Shown here: positions 39,301 to 50,122 of the stretch, one piece after another
Numbering within the stretch: position 1 is the stretch's first letter
How the letters are laid out: the number at the start of each line of letters is the position of its first letter
From: Apostichopus japonicus
Lineage: Eukaryota > Echinodermata > Holothuroidea > Aspidochirotida > Stichopodidae
DNA: 64,000 bases
Direction of reading: 5' to 3'
Assembly (NCBI RefSeq): GCF_037975245.1
Contig: NC_092575.1
Location: forward strand, 3,990,501-4,054,500
Translations under genes and position numbers: made by a program
Notes under the pieces: generated by a model
The model's database searches: none
What the model was told of the DNA's origin: nothing
Seen by the model: the letters and a program-made list of their open reading frames with translations, nothing else

Positions 39301-42300
39301 ACTGACGTATTGTAAACTGGGGCCAGAGGCAAGCTTGGAGCGCAAAGCAATGTTGGCATGGGGGGACTCTCCATAGGCTCCCTGGTGGGGATAAAAGGGA
39401 GGTGAAGGTTTGCTGTTTTCATCATTTCCAGAACTTAATATCAGTTTCAAATCAGCATCATTTTGGTGGTTTTTAATGCAAGTATATAGAAACCAGCAGG
39501 TAGAAGAAAAAAGTTGTCTATCCTCCTGACCGAGGGTTTTTTCTTCTTTTCCCCTGATGTATAGTTGGACGGTTACAAAAGACTACCTGTATACGTCTTC
39601 ACTGTGCTTACTACTCCCCATCTAGTCACGTAGCTAGCCTAGCAGTATTGAAAGCGTATTCTTCACTCAACCCACTGACCTAACAGTTACTAACCCACAC
39701 TTCACGAGTTACAATATTCACAAGATTGCTTTCATTTTCAATTTCTTTGTGATCACTTTTAAATATTGTTGCATCAATTCAAGACGACAAAAAACCCAAT
39801 CAGAGGCAGTAAAGAAAAAAAATTACTACAAGTAAGAAACTATGTATATATTTACTGTATATTTTTTGTATAGTCATGTCATTCTTCCAACAGTTTCACC
39901 AATACTTCTCTACATGTATATAAACTGTACAAGCATCAAGTACAGTCGGTATGTACATGTGTCATTTGTCCAGTGTAAAATAACGTACATGTGTTTATGC
40001 TTCGTATTAACACAACTGCTACAGTACAGTAGGTATATACTATGCTGGTAGTTTCATATTTTATACTATCATGTTCAGTACACCGTGAAAAACACATATT
40101 TTCTGAATCGATTTCGACAAATCTGCCGACAATGTGTTACCCACTGACTTAAAACTTCCATAACAATGCAAAATGGAGTACGACTCAATGCACTAACAAT
40201 GTTTCCTTCAAAATGTAGCAAAATGATAAAGGTTCTGGGCAAAGTAAGTCAACTGTCTCAGCAAATTCAATTGATGACTCACACAGCTGAATATCTGTAT
40301 AGAACTGCAGACGCAACCCAAGAAGCTCCTCTAAATTAGAGGTTTGCATTTTCTAAACTCGTCAAACAAACAAGTCATATACATGTTTCCAACTCTGCAT
40401 ATACACCGAGTAGTATTGTTGATACGTACACAGTTGAGATTTTCGCTACAACTTCTGAAAAAAAACGCACTTATTTTTCAAATTTTGAGTAGTAATTTTG
40501 AATGCACTGACCTATCTCTCTTAATCAAAGATAGATTTTTCCTGCATAAAAACAACACAAACTGCTAAACAACTTTGGGCTTTGTATACAAAGGTTCTTG
40601 ACCATATCGCATGTGCGATGAAATACTGGATAAATTATTCCCTGGTGATGGCAATAATTTAGTGACGTTTTGGTGAAATAGCCATTTTGAGGGTTAATGA
40701 ATTTTGTTTAACTCATAAAATACTGATCAGTAATGTGGTATCTGAGTACAAAATAGGCATAAGGCATATAGTTGCTAAATTGTATAGCAGATTTGCCTAT
40801 TCTGCATCTGAGAAGCTGATTTCTCAACGTCATATTAATTGTTCTGGTTGACGCAAGAGGGAGAGTCGTGACGATACAGGCAGGTGAGTGAGAAAGGGTA
40901 GTTAATATGCAGAAACTGCAGAGATGCAAACATCAATATATATATGCGTTGTGTGAAAACAGGGACGTACTTGAACGGCTTTTTCTCAGTCTCCCTGCAC
41001 AGAACTAAACCTCTTGTGTTGCAATCTGAAGGAAAACCACTTAAGTAACAATGAAATACTTCATGCATCAAGCCTTAAGTTTCACAATCTTAGCAACTTA
41101 ATAGCTAGAATAAAAAATGAAAGTGCTTAAAAATCTAATGGATATAACAGGGTTCCCACTGGCATTTTTTTTTAAATTACAGGACACATCAGGTATTCTA
41201 AAGGCTTATGGGGGCGATAACATTCTGCTGATAACAAGCAGTAGAACGAGGCTCACGTTAAGTACAAAAATTATGTTATTTTTGTAATTTTTTTGTCTAA
41301 ACCATATCATGAGTTTGTGTTCTTAATGTCTTGGCTGCCTTTCTTGTCCACTGGCAAAACTGCAAAATCCACTGGTATTTCACCTGTCAATAGCATGAAT
41401 TTAGAGACCTGTATACACACAGCACACCCATAACTCATTGATACAGGTCTTTTAAATTTGACCAACATTGACACACTGCTCCACACTGCACAGTATATAA
41501 TTATTACTGCTAGTCCCATATAAACCAGCATAGGAGCTATAGCTCAGGCAAATTTTCGTTAATTGTATACCATACCAACTGTTGCATTAATCAAAGAGGT
41601 ACATCAAATATGCAGTACGGTAAGTAGAAGGAATCCACCCCCCCCTTTTTCAAATTAAACGAGCCGTGAGCAATCACTGCCGTATTCGCTACGTAATTAT
41701 ACGACACCATAGTGGTCTGCTATCTGATGCATTCCCAAAATAGAGAGTGTATCACAGTTTTGTCAGATAACGGGAAATTAGATAAAGCCTCCCGGGCAAG
41801 TCTACAGCATGACATGAATTCCATCCCATACAGTCGGACTACTACCGTGCCAGCTAGTCCTTCCCAGTGCGAGATATTACTATCCAGACACACACACGTG
41901 TAGGTTACAGTGTGCCATCACTGTTGCATACATGTTGTACAGTAGCACTTGAACACGTCTGTTAACAGAGATCGTCCGCAATGTGTGAAAGTATCACACC
42001 TACCACTCTTCTACAATGAGAGAGAGAGATTTGCTGTTTGTATGTTCTTCATTCGTTTGCAGACAGCATTCATGTGCATACACATACAGTAGTTTACAAG
42101 TTAGCATACTGTAGCTTTAGAACAGCTATCATGTTTTCATTGCATGTTAAATGTGTAAAGGCAATCGTAACCACAATGACATTTTAACTCAATGACATTT
42201 AACATTTAATAATCAAGAGGTCACTCTTATATAATTTGTCTCCATTTTATTATTTTTTGTGTGGGGGGAGGAAGGCACATATGGGAGAGAGGGGCATTAA

Positions 42301-45300
42301 CACGATAGCATTTTGAATGACAGACTTCATATCTTTAATTGCACCCTGAGGCAAATTTACATTATTACCACGTCAAAATATTCCCCATTATACGCTGGAA
42401 TAGGCTGAGCAATGATGTAGTACTAGTCTTCAGTACTAGGAAAGGTTCTGCAAAATAATTAATTTCTTATCTTTGCACCGACAAAGTCAATCTCTGACAG
42501 ACAACATTTTTTTCCTTCCTTTGAATTTGGTTTTTTCAGAGTTCCAGACAACAATTTTTTTCTTATTTCATTTATATGTAGCTGTAGGGTGATATGAAAT
42601 GGAATTTCAAAATGGCATTAAAACTGAGGCCATTAGTTTTACATGTCTTGTTTATATATATATATGGTAAGAGTTCTCTTTATAGTCTAAACAATAAATT
42701 CAAAAGAGAGGTTACTAAATTGCAAAACTTGCTTAACAGTAACTTACTTTTAAGAAGGAAAATTTTCAACAACTACCTTCTGCAGAAATACCAAAAATTT
42801 CAAGATTGTAAAACAAAATAACTTCTTAAATTGCATAATCTGCTCAATTTGGAAATTTTCTGTAGCATTTTGCTATGAAATATCAGAGAAAATTATTTCG
42901 TTCATGAAAATTACAATGAAAAGAGTCATAAAATCCATTTAAGTTAATTATGGAAAGCTTAACAACCCCTCCATCTGCCCCCCCCCCCTTTCCAAGCTAT
43001 GATATAAGAGCTATAAAAAAACAACTCCACTACCACCACCACACACATCTCCATCTGTTTCATTGCCTGAAAAATTCAGGCAGAAAATATCTGCCCTTGT
43101 GGAATATTTTTGAATAAATTGTCCCTATTAAACCTGTAGCATCATCTGAATAGTCAGTTTACAAGGTAATTACAGCTGTTATAAATTTTAATGAGTTGGG
43201 AAATATTAGATTCCAGCACAATGTACAGAGCTTCAACCAGACTGGCGGGTGGTGATTGATTAGCATTTCTTAGCAATCAACCTTGCTACTGAGTCTGAGA
43301 TAGATCTGTTTGGAAGTTTCTGGTTATAAATAGATCCCGATCACAGGGAATCATTTAGTGTTAACATTTTGTTGCAGTTTTAAAGGGTCTGAAGTTTGTT
43401 ATCTCTGATGATAAAGTGCTCTGATTCCTATGGAAAAAAACCTGCTATATATACATATTTGCACGTGTATAGCAACTTGCCCATTTGGCACAGCATTTTG
43501 TGATTAGGAATTAGATGAATGATTAATCCTGGGATGTTGGCCTTTAAGAATTCTTCATGTCAAGAACAACTTCAGTCCAGATTAGCGTTGTGCGGAAGTC
43601 GGATTTCACACAACCGGTAGTGTTGCAACATGAATACCGGTATCGTAACTACAACCGGTATTTTCCTCAACTTTCATCTACGGTTCAAAGCACTTAGTTA
43701 CGAGACTGTCAATGTCATACATTCAATATGCATAGCCTAGGCTATGTACATACTCTTACGCGCACGTTTATAAAAAAAAATATAAAAAATAACACGCTAC
43801 ATTAGGGCCTTTGTTTTTTAACATACACTTCCAAAAAGAAAAGCACAAACCTTGAAAACAAGCAACCCACACCATCCTTCATTCATACTCGACGTACGAT
43901 ATTAGATTAACACGTTCGCACGTGGATTAAACTTGTAATCCGTACACAAACATAAATTGGGAGTTCCCCACTATTCCATGATATTGGAATAGGGCAACCC
44001 CTTCAAGTTCAAAAGTTCACAATGAAAAGTTTTTAACTATCAACAAGTTACCACGTGTTTGGAACTTCAGACAATTAGAATATAACATAGGGGCTACGTA
44101 AATACGAGATTACAAACTACATACATAAGAATAGTACAGATTTATTTATATCGTTAATCGGCTGTTGTTTACTCCAGGAAATATACTTTGAATACGTGCA
44201 ATATCAATCTTTCGTACAAAAGTTCTTAAAAATTGAAAAAGTAGCGAAAGATAAATATAAATGACATCGTGGAACCCCCCGCATTAATAAACGAATCCAT
44301 TTCATTACAGCATCAAATCTCAAGTATTGCACTGCTGTGTACCAGTACCGTATCCTAGGCTATAATAATATACAGTCCCGTGCGAAGATGGATTTAAACT
44401 GGATATACTCCCTGCGGTTTTGGCTCAAAATTTATAAAATCGTTAAAATTATTATAGCAAAATGAGGTGAAATGCATAAGGGTAAGATTTTGTACATGGG
44501 AACCTTGACAATCATCGTTTGAAGGAAGAATAAATAACGAAAATTTCAGAATAACTTTGAGGTCCCGTACATGTTGAGCGCAAGTAACGTTCGATATTTA
44601 TTGTAGCCTAGGTCCAAATTACTACGTGAAAAGTTGATTTGTTAATATATAGCCTAGTCTAGGCCAGTACGTAAGTTGATCAGATATTATTCAAACTAAG
44701 AACACAGAAACCAGAAAAAATTGTGTTTTGTTTTCTTTATTTCAAATAGTAACACGTAGATATTTTTATTATGTCCGGGATTCCCGGGAATGATACCGAA
44801 ACGAATATAATAACCGGTTGTTTTCCCAATACCGGTAGTAGTTAAACATTGCACTGTGATCGGGATTAGTCAATACCGGGATCGGGATACCGGGATTACC
44901 GGGATCCCGCACAACCCTAGTCCAGATGCAAATGCAAAACAAGCTACAGTAGGTTAGGTACATCCATTACAATGCTAGTGTGTTAGTGCTATTTCACTTA
45001 TTATGTTCATTTCATTTAAAAAAACCAACAGTATAAACAGCAAATATTTGTAAAAAGGAGTATTATAGTGTCTGGAAATAAGCAGATAGTCTTTAACAAC
45101 TTAAGGGGACACAAACCCTACCCTCATCTTTGGCTTTATATCACAGGCATGTTTGTAAATGACAACTCTCCCCCACCCACCCCCAAAGGGCTGAGAAGTT
45201 CCGTTCGTGAGGTGCTAGTTTGTAAGTCGTATCTGAGAGCTGTCATAACTGTTAAATCTGTGATGTCATAATGCCACTACGATCTGAAACATTTGACTTT

Positions 45301-48300
45301 CTCTTTGAGTTTTTCCTTTTCATGTTTTTCAAGGTAGAATGTCAACTGTGTTGACTCTGGAGCCTTATGCCATCATAACAGCATATATGCAAGACCATCT
45401 CTATTTACAGAAAAAACAACATTGTAATTAAATATCATAAAGGAAAGCATCAACAAAACTGAAGGAAAGCATAAACAAAACTGTAGTACATGTTGCTCAA
45501 TGATGACCTCATTAGACTTGATCAAGTCATCAGCGTTAAAGTGCGTGAAAAGATTTAATCCGTGTTATCTCTCAAACAAACAAAATCATTTTCCTTAGCT
45601 GTTTGGGAGAGTTCTTGACAGTTTTCTTTTACCACATAGACCAATGAATGGTTGGGCTTGTGATTCTTTAACTGTTTTAAAGATCTGCTGAAAGACTTCG
45701 ATTACACTAACTCACTCACACTATACTGTTTTAGCTGCTTATGCATACAACTGTACAGTATAATAAAATATAATAGCCGAGACCATATATGGAAATGACT
45801 TAACAAGATGATAATTACAGTTTTTGACAGTGCATTGTATTTTACCCTTACAGTTCAAACTTTCATGAACCTGAAATAAACCCAGATCCTTCCTATATCA
45901 GACTTTGATCTGGCATTATAGAGCATTCTACTAAATTAATTAATTCACTACCCATACTGAAACTACAGGAGTATCTCTAGACTCTTCACTGTATTATATA
46001 AAACTATGTGAAATGTTAGTGATTTCAATACCAACAATCAAAACTGACGCCAGCCTGCTGAGAACAATGGCAATTGAACAATGTTTGCAATTTACCTGAT
46101 AGATCCACTCCAATGAGTCAAAGCATACAATGATAGCTTAGTCAGCGTTTTCAGAGAAAAAGGTCTTGTGTAGAAAAAATACTATATGATGAGTACAGTA
46201 TGTATGTCAGCAGTCGGAAACTAACGTCGGGCATGATCGCATACAAGAATTTGAACAACTTTTGACTCTGTTGCAAAAATCTGTATATATGTGTTTAATC
46301 ATGCAAACGTTTTACCAATTCCACACTAACTGGTATAAATTTATGTACTTGATGTTGTATATTGCCCTATGCAGCATTGAGCCTCAACATTAACATTGAT
46401 TGAAGCCTTGAATTAATAGAGACAAAACATTGCATTTCATTTGATTTCTAGATCTATGCATTCTTCTCGAAAGAGCTACATTTAGTTTGGTGATAGCCCG
46501 GTTTCTGAGAAACACGTTTCAAAAATGAATAGTACATGCCAACCTTACGCATTATGAATTGTTTCAATTAAAATTGTGTTCCGAGAAGTGGTTACAACTT
46601 TTGACTGTTAAAGATGGCACGTTACAGGGTCCATCAGTGTGCAGGTAAATACAATACTGTATGTGTAACACAGACTGCAAAGTTAGGGGGACATGTGAAC
46701 ATACAGTTCACCACCAACATACAGTTCTCCTCTACACACTGATTTTAACATCTTAACTATGAATGTATGAATATTAACAGGAAACGTTTTTACATATTCC
46801 TAAGGTATACGGTCTTCATAACAACAGGTATAGCAAGACAATATAACTAACTTTTAAATTTTAAATTTATGTTAATACTATCCTCTAAAGGAGAGTGGCC
46901 ACCCTTTCACAAGTCACACTTGTAATAAAAGGTAGATGAAAGGGTAATAGTTCCTTTGTCTTTGCTTTACAGGAGGACAAGACGTTGAAGGTATTTTAGG
47001 TAGAGGCAAACGAATAGCATTTCAATAATACATTGGTATTGGTAGGGACCATTGCCTCAATATATCAAATCTACATGAAGATAAATTATCATATTTATGG
47101 ACAGGGAATTGGGGGATGAGTTGAGTGGGAAAGAGACTTCAGCCTATTGGCCTACATCGGTATGTACACTACAACAAACAGTAATAACAACAAACTGTGA
47201 TGGTTACATTTTGTCCAAACATTTCCAAACAACACTGGCATACATATTAAGTTAACAAAAAACTAACCATTGATTGATATTATATTATACTTAAATTTCA
47301 CCATCTACTTCTTAAGTAAAGTATTTGTAAAGAAAGTGAGTACTTGAAAAGAATTAGAATTTAAGTAAAATGATGAACTTTTATGTAGGACAGAAAGGAA
47401 TACTATATACTGTACTGTAGTATCCCCACCCCTGTCAAATGGCCTTGACCTTTCTCTTACATTGTTTAGCTGATCTTACCAACTGGACTCATGAGAGCAT
47501 TACTTTATTTCAGAAAAGTAATTACAGGTTTGTATATGCATGCATTTAGAAGAGTGCTTTCTCTTTCATAGAAATAACAGGTCTGTTGGACTCTGCTCCC
47601 ATTAGAAGTTGTCTCAGCCAATGTACAATGATTCTGCAGTACACACACTATCATATAGGTCTATATACGCATGCAGTTACAGTAGTATCATGTACACTAG
47701 CATCCCAACTTCCATCCCCTGATCCAGTTTCTATCATAAGTTGTCTCAACCAATGGTCACATTCTCATATCCCTACCAGGAGGCCACATCTCATTATGAT
47801 GAAGAGTCTTAAAAGGGTTAAAATTCAAGTAGATATTTGGGTATATTTCAAATCTTCAATATATAAAATTAAGGGATAATTTCTGTTGTGATAAGACATG
47901 AAAGTCAACATTCAAGGGTAATGGCTATGTGGAATTTGTCAGTACTCTGCTCTTGTTGGTAAACTCACAAAACAATTGACCAGTTCTACTACGACCTGAC
48001 CATAACAATTATTACAAACTTTCATATCTCAGTGAAACAGTTTCAATATCTCTTCCTTGAGGTTGAAGTGAAACCTTCACTATTTCAATTCAATACTAAC
48101 TTATACCACAACCTTTGCCCAAAGCCAATCATTATGGTTTGTACACAAGTAAAGTGGCCTACACAGTGTTTTGTATTGGAATTGACTCTCGATGCTTTCC
48201 ATCTACATCCGATTCTAACCGGAACAGACTCAAATACTATAGATGACTTCTTCGAGTTCTTCGAAGTGAGCTTGTGACATATATATGTAGTAAAAACAAA

Positions 48301-49282
48301 TACTGGTAATGATAGGCTTATAATGGGTTCTACCACTGTCACTGAACAATATCAGTACTACCACCAGTCATAGGCTGATCATCAACTCTCAAACATGTCA
48401 CAATCTGCTCTACTTTTTCTTTCTTAAATTTTTGCCTATTCAAGATTTTATTCCTTCACCAAACCCACTGCCCAAATCCACTGCTATGATTCATAGTTAA
48501 ACATGATTCAGAACTGTAGAGGTGTATATGAAGAACATTCAATTATTATATGAAAATAATAAAAGAAGAAACTTTAAAACAAAGATTTATATATTATATG
48601 ATCAATATTGATTTTATTATTTTACACAGCTTATAACATAAAAAAAAAAACGTATGAAGCCCTTATCCTAGACCTGGACCTAGCGAAGCCTTATCCTGGA
48701 CCTGGGCCTCAGCTAGGGCACCATAACTTACTAATACTATAGACTGTATTACTATCAGCAGGTCCCTAAGTTAATCCTGAAATTTAAAATGTAGCCTAAC
48801 TCTATAGCATAACAGATTAACACAATATTTAGGCCTAGGCTACGAAGGAGATGTAATGGAGGGAGGAGATGAAATGGAGGGAGGAGATGTAATGTCATCA
48901 GAATCACCAACATTTAGTTGCAGGCTTTCTCAGTTTTTCATACATTCAGTGTTTCCTTGTGAGTATAGGTTGTAACATTAGGAATAACTGTTGGTCACTC
49001 TGATGACCGTACACAGCTAGTATAGAAGTACAAGGCCTAGGCCTATATGTTCTTGTAAAGTCAATGACTATCGTTGGTTACCGACGTTGGTGTGCAGCAG
49101 TCATTTCATTGAACTAGCGTCTGTTGTTAGGCAATACCTGTTCACAGTACAAAAGCCTGATAGCAATGAGGTTTTCGTTAAGACATTCAGAGAACTACAC
49201 CAACGTGAATGATCTTACCGTCGTAACGTTCTGCCTGTTCCGCTAACTTAGCCATGTAAACGTTCTCTTCTTTGTCTGCCAT
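9316..49282 (-). CDS. YWHAE: 14-3-3 epsilon protein, complete gene (5 coding exons)
   Basis: This is a 14-3-3 phosphoserine/phosphothreonine-binding adaptor that works as a cytosolic dimer holding kinases, Raf-type signalling proteins and cell-cycle proteins. Joining 49282-49219, 22291-22092, 16437-16328, 11984-11623 and 9368-9316 on the minus strand gives 262 codons; every junction is GT-AG and every phase matches (1, 0, 2, 1). The family's first signature [11 protein letters not shown] is at residues 42-52 and the second, [20 protein letters not shown], at 215-234. The phosphopeptide pocket is intact: K50, R57, R131, Y132 and N177. Residue S59 matches the dimer-interface serine. The block [17 protein letters not shown] is epsilon-type rather than zeta/beta-type. 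The length is close to vertebrate epsilon (255). The acidic C-terminal tail differs from the vertebrate one, as is usual. Exons total 789 bp in a 40-kb span because of the 27-kb first intron. Confidence 0.97.
9369..11622. other. YWHAE coding intron 4
   Basis: This is a GT-AG intron of 2.25 kb on the minus strand. It holds a short tandem repeat at 10513-10566 and a G-rich stretch near 11450-11515. A minus-strand open frame at 9990-9784 contains [15 protein letters not shown]. Phrases of this kind recur beside retroelements in many genomes, but no reverse transcriptase is present. I see nothing else. Confidence 0.7.
10513..10566. repeat. 13-bp tandem repeat, about 4 copies
   Basis: The unit TTGTACAACTTCT, with small changes, repeats about four times. 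GTACAACTT recurs at a regular 13-base spacing. It lies inside YWHAE intron 4. Confidence 0.8.
11623..11984 (-). CDS. YWHAE: YWHAE coding exon 4 (pocket and second signature)
   Basis: This is the largest coding exon, 362 bases, residues 126-245. It begins [12 protein letters not shown], which supplies R131 and Y132 of the phosphate pocket. It continues through [18 protein letters not shown] (N177) and the epsilon-type [17 protein letters not shown], and ends [14 protein letters not shown]. The acceptor follows a T-rich tract ending TTTACAG; the donor is GTGAGT (11622-11617). Read-through would add only [10 protein letters not shown] before a stop, so the spliced form is preferred. Confidence 0.97.
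12194..12468. mobile_element. Degraded hAT-like miniature element
   Basis: The left end reads CAGTGGCATAGCCATAG, close to the CAGTGGCGTAGCC ends of the other hAT-like elements in this window. The right side ends in ACCTGGCACTCC, which looks like ACCTGGCTACGCCACTG with a small deletion. I could not find a target duplication, so the right boundary is uncertain. Confidence 0.4.
13021..13255. repeat. Diverged tandem duplication, about 117 bp
   Basis: The segment from 13021 (AATGAAACTTC) resembles the one from about 13138 (AATGAAGCTTC). Both contain GGCTGGAGT or GACTGGAGT, then ATCATTAAT-like sequence, then TTTTACTTGGGCTGA. Divergence is visible throughout, so the duplication is old. Confidence 0.6.
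13695..13828 (+). other. Exon-like GC-rich segment, antisense to YWHAE
   Basis: A 134-base GC- and CpG-richer segment sits between a strong acceptor (CTTTTCTCTTTCAG, ending at 13694) and a donor GTAAGA (from 13829), on the strand opposite to YWHAE. Two of three plus-strand frames stay open across it. One reads [20 protein letters not shown] and the other [18 protein letters not shown]. Neither matches a family I know. It could be an exon of an antisense gene, a non-coding exon, or chance. Confidence 0.25.
15552..15958. mobile_element. hAT-like miniature element (407 bp)
   Basis: The left end CAGTGACGTAGCAAGG pairs with the reverse complement of the right end, CAGTAGCATAACAAGG. The flanking 8-mers GTTAAAGC and ATGAAAGC agree at six of eight positions, as expected for an aged hAT target duplication. 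The interior holds another CAGTGGCGTCTTGG sequence near 15727, possibly a remnant of a second element. Confidence 0.6.
16233..16306. repeat. Simple repeats: CAGA units, C run, A run
   Basis: About five CAGA units are followed by a C run and about 20 A residues, close to the exon 3 donor (16327). This is low-complexity sequence with no coding content. Confidence 0.8.
16328..16437 (-). CDS. YWHAE: YWHAE coding exon 3
   Basis: This 110-base exon encodes residues 89-124 and two bases of Met125. It starts [20 protein letters not shown], which aligns with the vertebrate epsilon helix [20 protein letters not shown]. It ends ESEVFYYK. Acceptor ATTTCAG and donor GTGAGT are standard. The donor junction (AT|G) restores the conserved Met-Lys-Gly-Asp of the next exon. 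Confidence 0.96.
18905..20745. repeat. Tandem units of about 400 bp rich in AGGTCA
   Basis: The marker CACACCTTGG recurs at 18918 and 19317, with variants at 19718, 20015 and 20665. Spacings are 399, 401, about 297 and 650, so one unit is shortened and another is interrupted. Each full unit carries TTGACCTC, a cluster AGGTCACCAGAGGTCA followed by AATTGAGGTCAAGGGTCA, and later TGACCTTTGGTGACCT. By hand count there are about 29 perfect AGGTCA or TGACCT hexamers in this 1.8 kb, where about one is expected by chance. Confidence 0.85.
20862..20922. repeat. CA/CATA microsatellite
   Basis: Alternating ACACAC and ATACATAC blocks run for about 60 bases near the right end of the 2.2-kb repeat unit. 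Confidence 0.95.
22092..22291 (-). CDS. YWHAE: YWHAE coding exon 2
   Basis: This 200-base exon completes a Glu codon split across the intron and encodes residues 22-88, from [13 protein letters not shown] to IVAYREE. It carries the first 14-3-3 signature and pocket residues K50 and R57. The acceptor reads TTTCGACAG and the donor is GTGCGT, which is less common than GTAAGT but acceptable. The loop after SWRIIT ([15 protein letters not shown]) is the variable loop of the family and differs from vertebrate epsilon. Confidence 0.96.
22455..22905 (+). mobile_element. tRNA-headed SINE
   Basis: The head has an A box TGGTCAAGTGGTTAAGG (22464-22480) and a B box GGTTCGAGTCC (22509-22519), the two internal RNA polymerase III promoter elements. 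Next comes a body with TGTCCTTGGGCGAGACACTT and then a 3' tail ending TTTGGCGCTATATTAATCC and ATTATT repeats. That tail resembles those at 37880-38005 and 62380-62460, which suggests the SINE borrowed the 3' end of a LINE present in the genome. Exact ends are uncertain because no target duplication was found. Confidence 0.85.
23389..23720. repeat. Tandem duplication, about 166 bp, two copies
   Basis: GTTGCTGATTATAAGCTACC starts at 23389 and again at 23555. Both copies end in a shared AGGAGGTTGGGTTAGGATAC. Scattered substitutions separate the copies. Confidence 0.85.
25320..25450. repeat. Diverged GATAAATTTCTT repeats
   Basis: Variants of GATAAATTTCT(C/T) recur at about 25320, 25350 and 25410, separated by AT-rich sequence. 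No gene is visible here. Confidence 0.5.
25754..25949 (-). other. Exon-like segment inside YWHAE intron 1
   Basis: On the minus strand, acceptor GGCTTTCAG is followed by an open frame. It reads [15 protein letters not shown], then [15 protein letters not shown], then [20 protein letters not shown], and is closed by a GTAAGA donor (25753-25748). GC content is higher than in the surroundings, and a perfect TGACGTCA lies inside. I do not recognise the protein. It could be an alternative or nested-gene exon, an old gene fragment, or chance. Confidence 0.3.
26755..26875 (+). mobile_element. LINE-like 3' tail
   Basis: A T-rich stretch ends in GGCTGAATAAATATCTATCTATCC: a polyadenylation-like AATAAA followed by short ATCT repeats. 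This is the usual look of a truncated non-LTR retrotransposon 3' end. No coding part is present, so the family is unknown. Confidence 0.4.
28910..29265. mobile_element. hAT-type miniature element with 8-bp duplication
   Basis: The ends are CAGTGGCGTAGGAAGG on the left and, reverse complemented, CAAGGGCGTAGGAACC on the right. They are flanked by a perfect 8-base duplication CATTAAAG (28902-28909 and 29266-29273). The 8-bp duplication and CAG-initial ends are hAT hallmarks. The 356-bp interior is G- and C-run rich and encodes nothing. Part of it (AAGGGGAGGGTGTTCCC) resembles the element at 54735. Confidence 0.9.
35838..36261. repeat. Direct repeat of about 44 bp, copies about 376 bp apart
   Basis: CTTCTTACAGAAAGTTTTGACTTG and the following GTTGCGATCAGTTGTGTTCCA near 35838-35880 recur at 36217-36258 with a one-base change and a two-base deletion. 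The sequence between them includes GGAGACAGGTAGCGAAGTAA, a motif also seen near 15769 and 33208. Confidence 0.8.
37880..38005 (+). mobile_element. SINE/LINE-like 3' tail
   Basis: The stretch reads AAGCCCCTTGAGCAGTC, then GATTTGGCGCTATATAAGTC and then ATTATT repeats. It shares the GATTTGGCGCTATAT block with the SINE at 22455, so it is a truncated copy of a related element. Confidence 0.6.
43583..44919. mobile_element. hAT-type element, 1.34 kb, non-autonomous
   Basis: The ends are TAGCGTTGTGCGG and, reverse complemented, TAGGGTTGTGCGG, flanked by a perfect 8-base duplication GTCCAGAT (43575-43582 and 44920-44927). Subterminal ACCGGTA and ACCGGGA motifs recur near both ends, as transposase-binding repeats often do. 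No open frame of useful length lies inside, so it needs a transposase from elsewhere. Confidence 0.88.
49219..49282 (-). CDS. YWHAE: YWHAE coding exon 1 (start codon)
   Basis: This exon encodes [21 protein letters not shown] plus the first base of the next codon, and ends at donor GTAAGA (49218-49213). The segment [13 protein letters not shown] matches the N-terminal helix of all 14-3-3 proteins and fixes the frame. The ATG at 49282-49280 is the one that gives the usual short N-terminus. A possible TATA sequence on the minus strand (TATAAATA, 49472-49465) would put transcription start roughly 150 bases upstream of the ATG. That promoter call is weak. Confidence 0.96.
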
Positions 49283-50122
49283 TTTCGTGAAAGTTTACTT
49301 CTCCGGATTATAACAGATGAGAAGAGTCTACCTCTTGTGGTTGTAGATTTCCAAAACTCGTTAACATGTGCATGTAACTGTACGTACGTGTGTAACGGGG
49401 TAATGATAGTAGTCTGCGTTAAAAAAGAAGTTCCGTTGATCGTCTGGGTGAATCACCTAACATGTATTTATAATATTATTCCGCCACACCTTTCTAACCC
49501 ACCTGTCCTGTGTGTTTACAAAGCTTCCGCACAATACACATTTCCCCGCATTTTTTAGTCCATCTTACGGACACAGATCAACTAGGCAGCAAGAGGAGAG
49601 GTAGTTCTAGAAGAGAAAGTACTATGGGCTGAAGTTGGTCTATATCAGCGATGGGTTCGCCATTGATCTTCTGGAACAAAGTAAAATTTTGTAACAAAAT
49701 CCGTGATACCTACTCCAGTGACAAAAACGGTTAACAGATAAAACCAGTAATTAGAACTAACTTGCATGTAGTCTTCATTTATAGCTTAAATATGCCACGA
49801 AATTAATTCTTTTCGGTGTTTATGTGGGGGAGGAGGGGGGAAGGGAGCCCCAGATCCCCTATGTGCGAGTCGGATTCCACGACCTCTTCCATAGTTTAAA
49901 TTCTGGATCCGCCCTTGATTTGTGTGAGAAAACCTTCAGCCACAAGTTTTCGAATGGGGGCCTAGCCACATAAATTTCCGGGGTGCACGACCTTTACCCT
50001 CCTCCCCTAGAAAATAAAGAGAGATCAGTCCCCTCCCCACTAGCATACAGAATATTACAATCAATCCTATTATACAGTATATAAATATGTTACATATATC
50101 TACATACAGAGAAACGTCAATA
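49283..50122. other. YWHAE 5' flank and likely promoter
   Basis: This is the sequence just upstream of the YWHAE ATG. It must include the 5' UTR and may include the promoter. A minus-strand TATAAATA is at 49472-49465. A sequence ending CTGGATCCGCCCTTG near 49917 resembles a right end of the local hAT-like families, but no partner left end was found. A G-rich run lies near 49826-49842. No CpG island is obvious by eye. Confidence 0.4.

Larger units (their letters stand above)
22292..49218. other. YWHAE coding intron 1 (27 kb)
   Basis: This is a long GT-AG first intron. It holds a tRNA-headed SINE (22455-22905), a 166-bp duplication (23389-23720), a C tract (24769-24781), a G-rich stretch (24875-24915), diverged GATAAATTTCTT units (25320-25450), an exon-like segment (25754-25949), a LINE-like tail (26755-26875), hAT elements (28910-29265 and 43583-44919), spaced direct repeats (35838-36261), an element tail (37880-38005), G tracts near 38574 and 38747, and short AT microsatellites near 30690 and 31000. 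A small CpG-richer stretch (32400-32540) ends at a GTAATC but has no clear frame. I see nothing supportable in 29280-30680, 31020-35830, 38010-43570 or 44930-49210, apart from low-complexity tracts. Confidence 0.7.
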
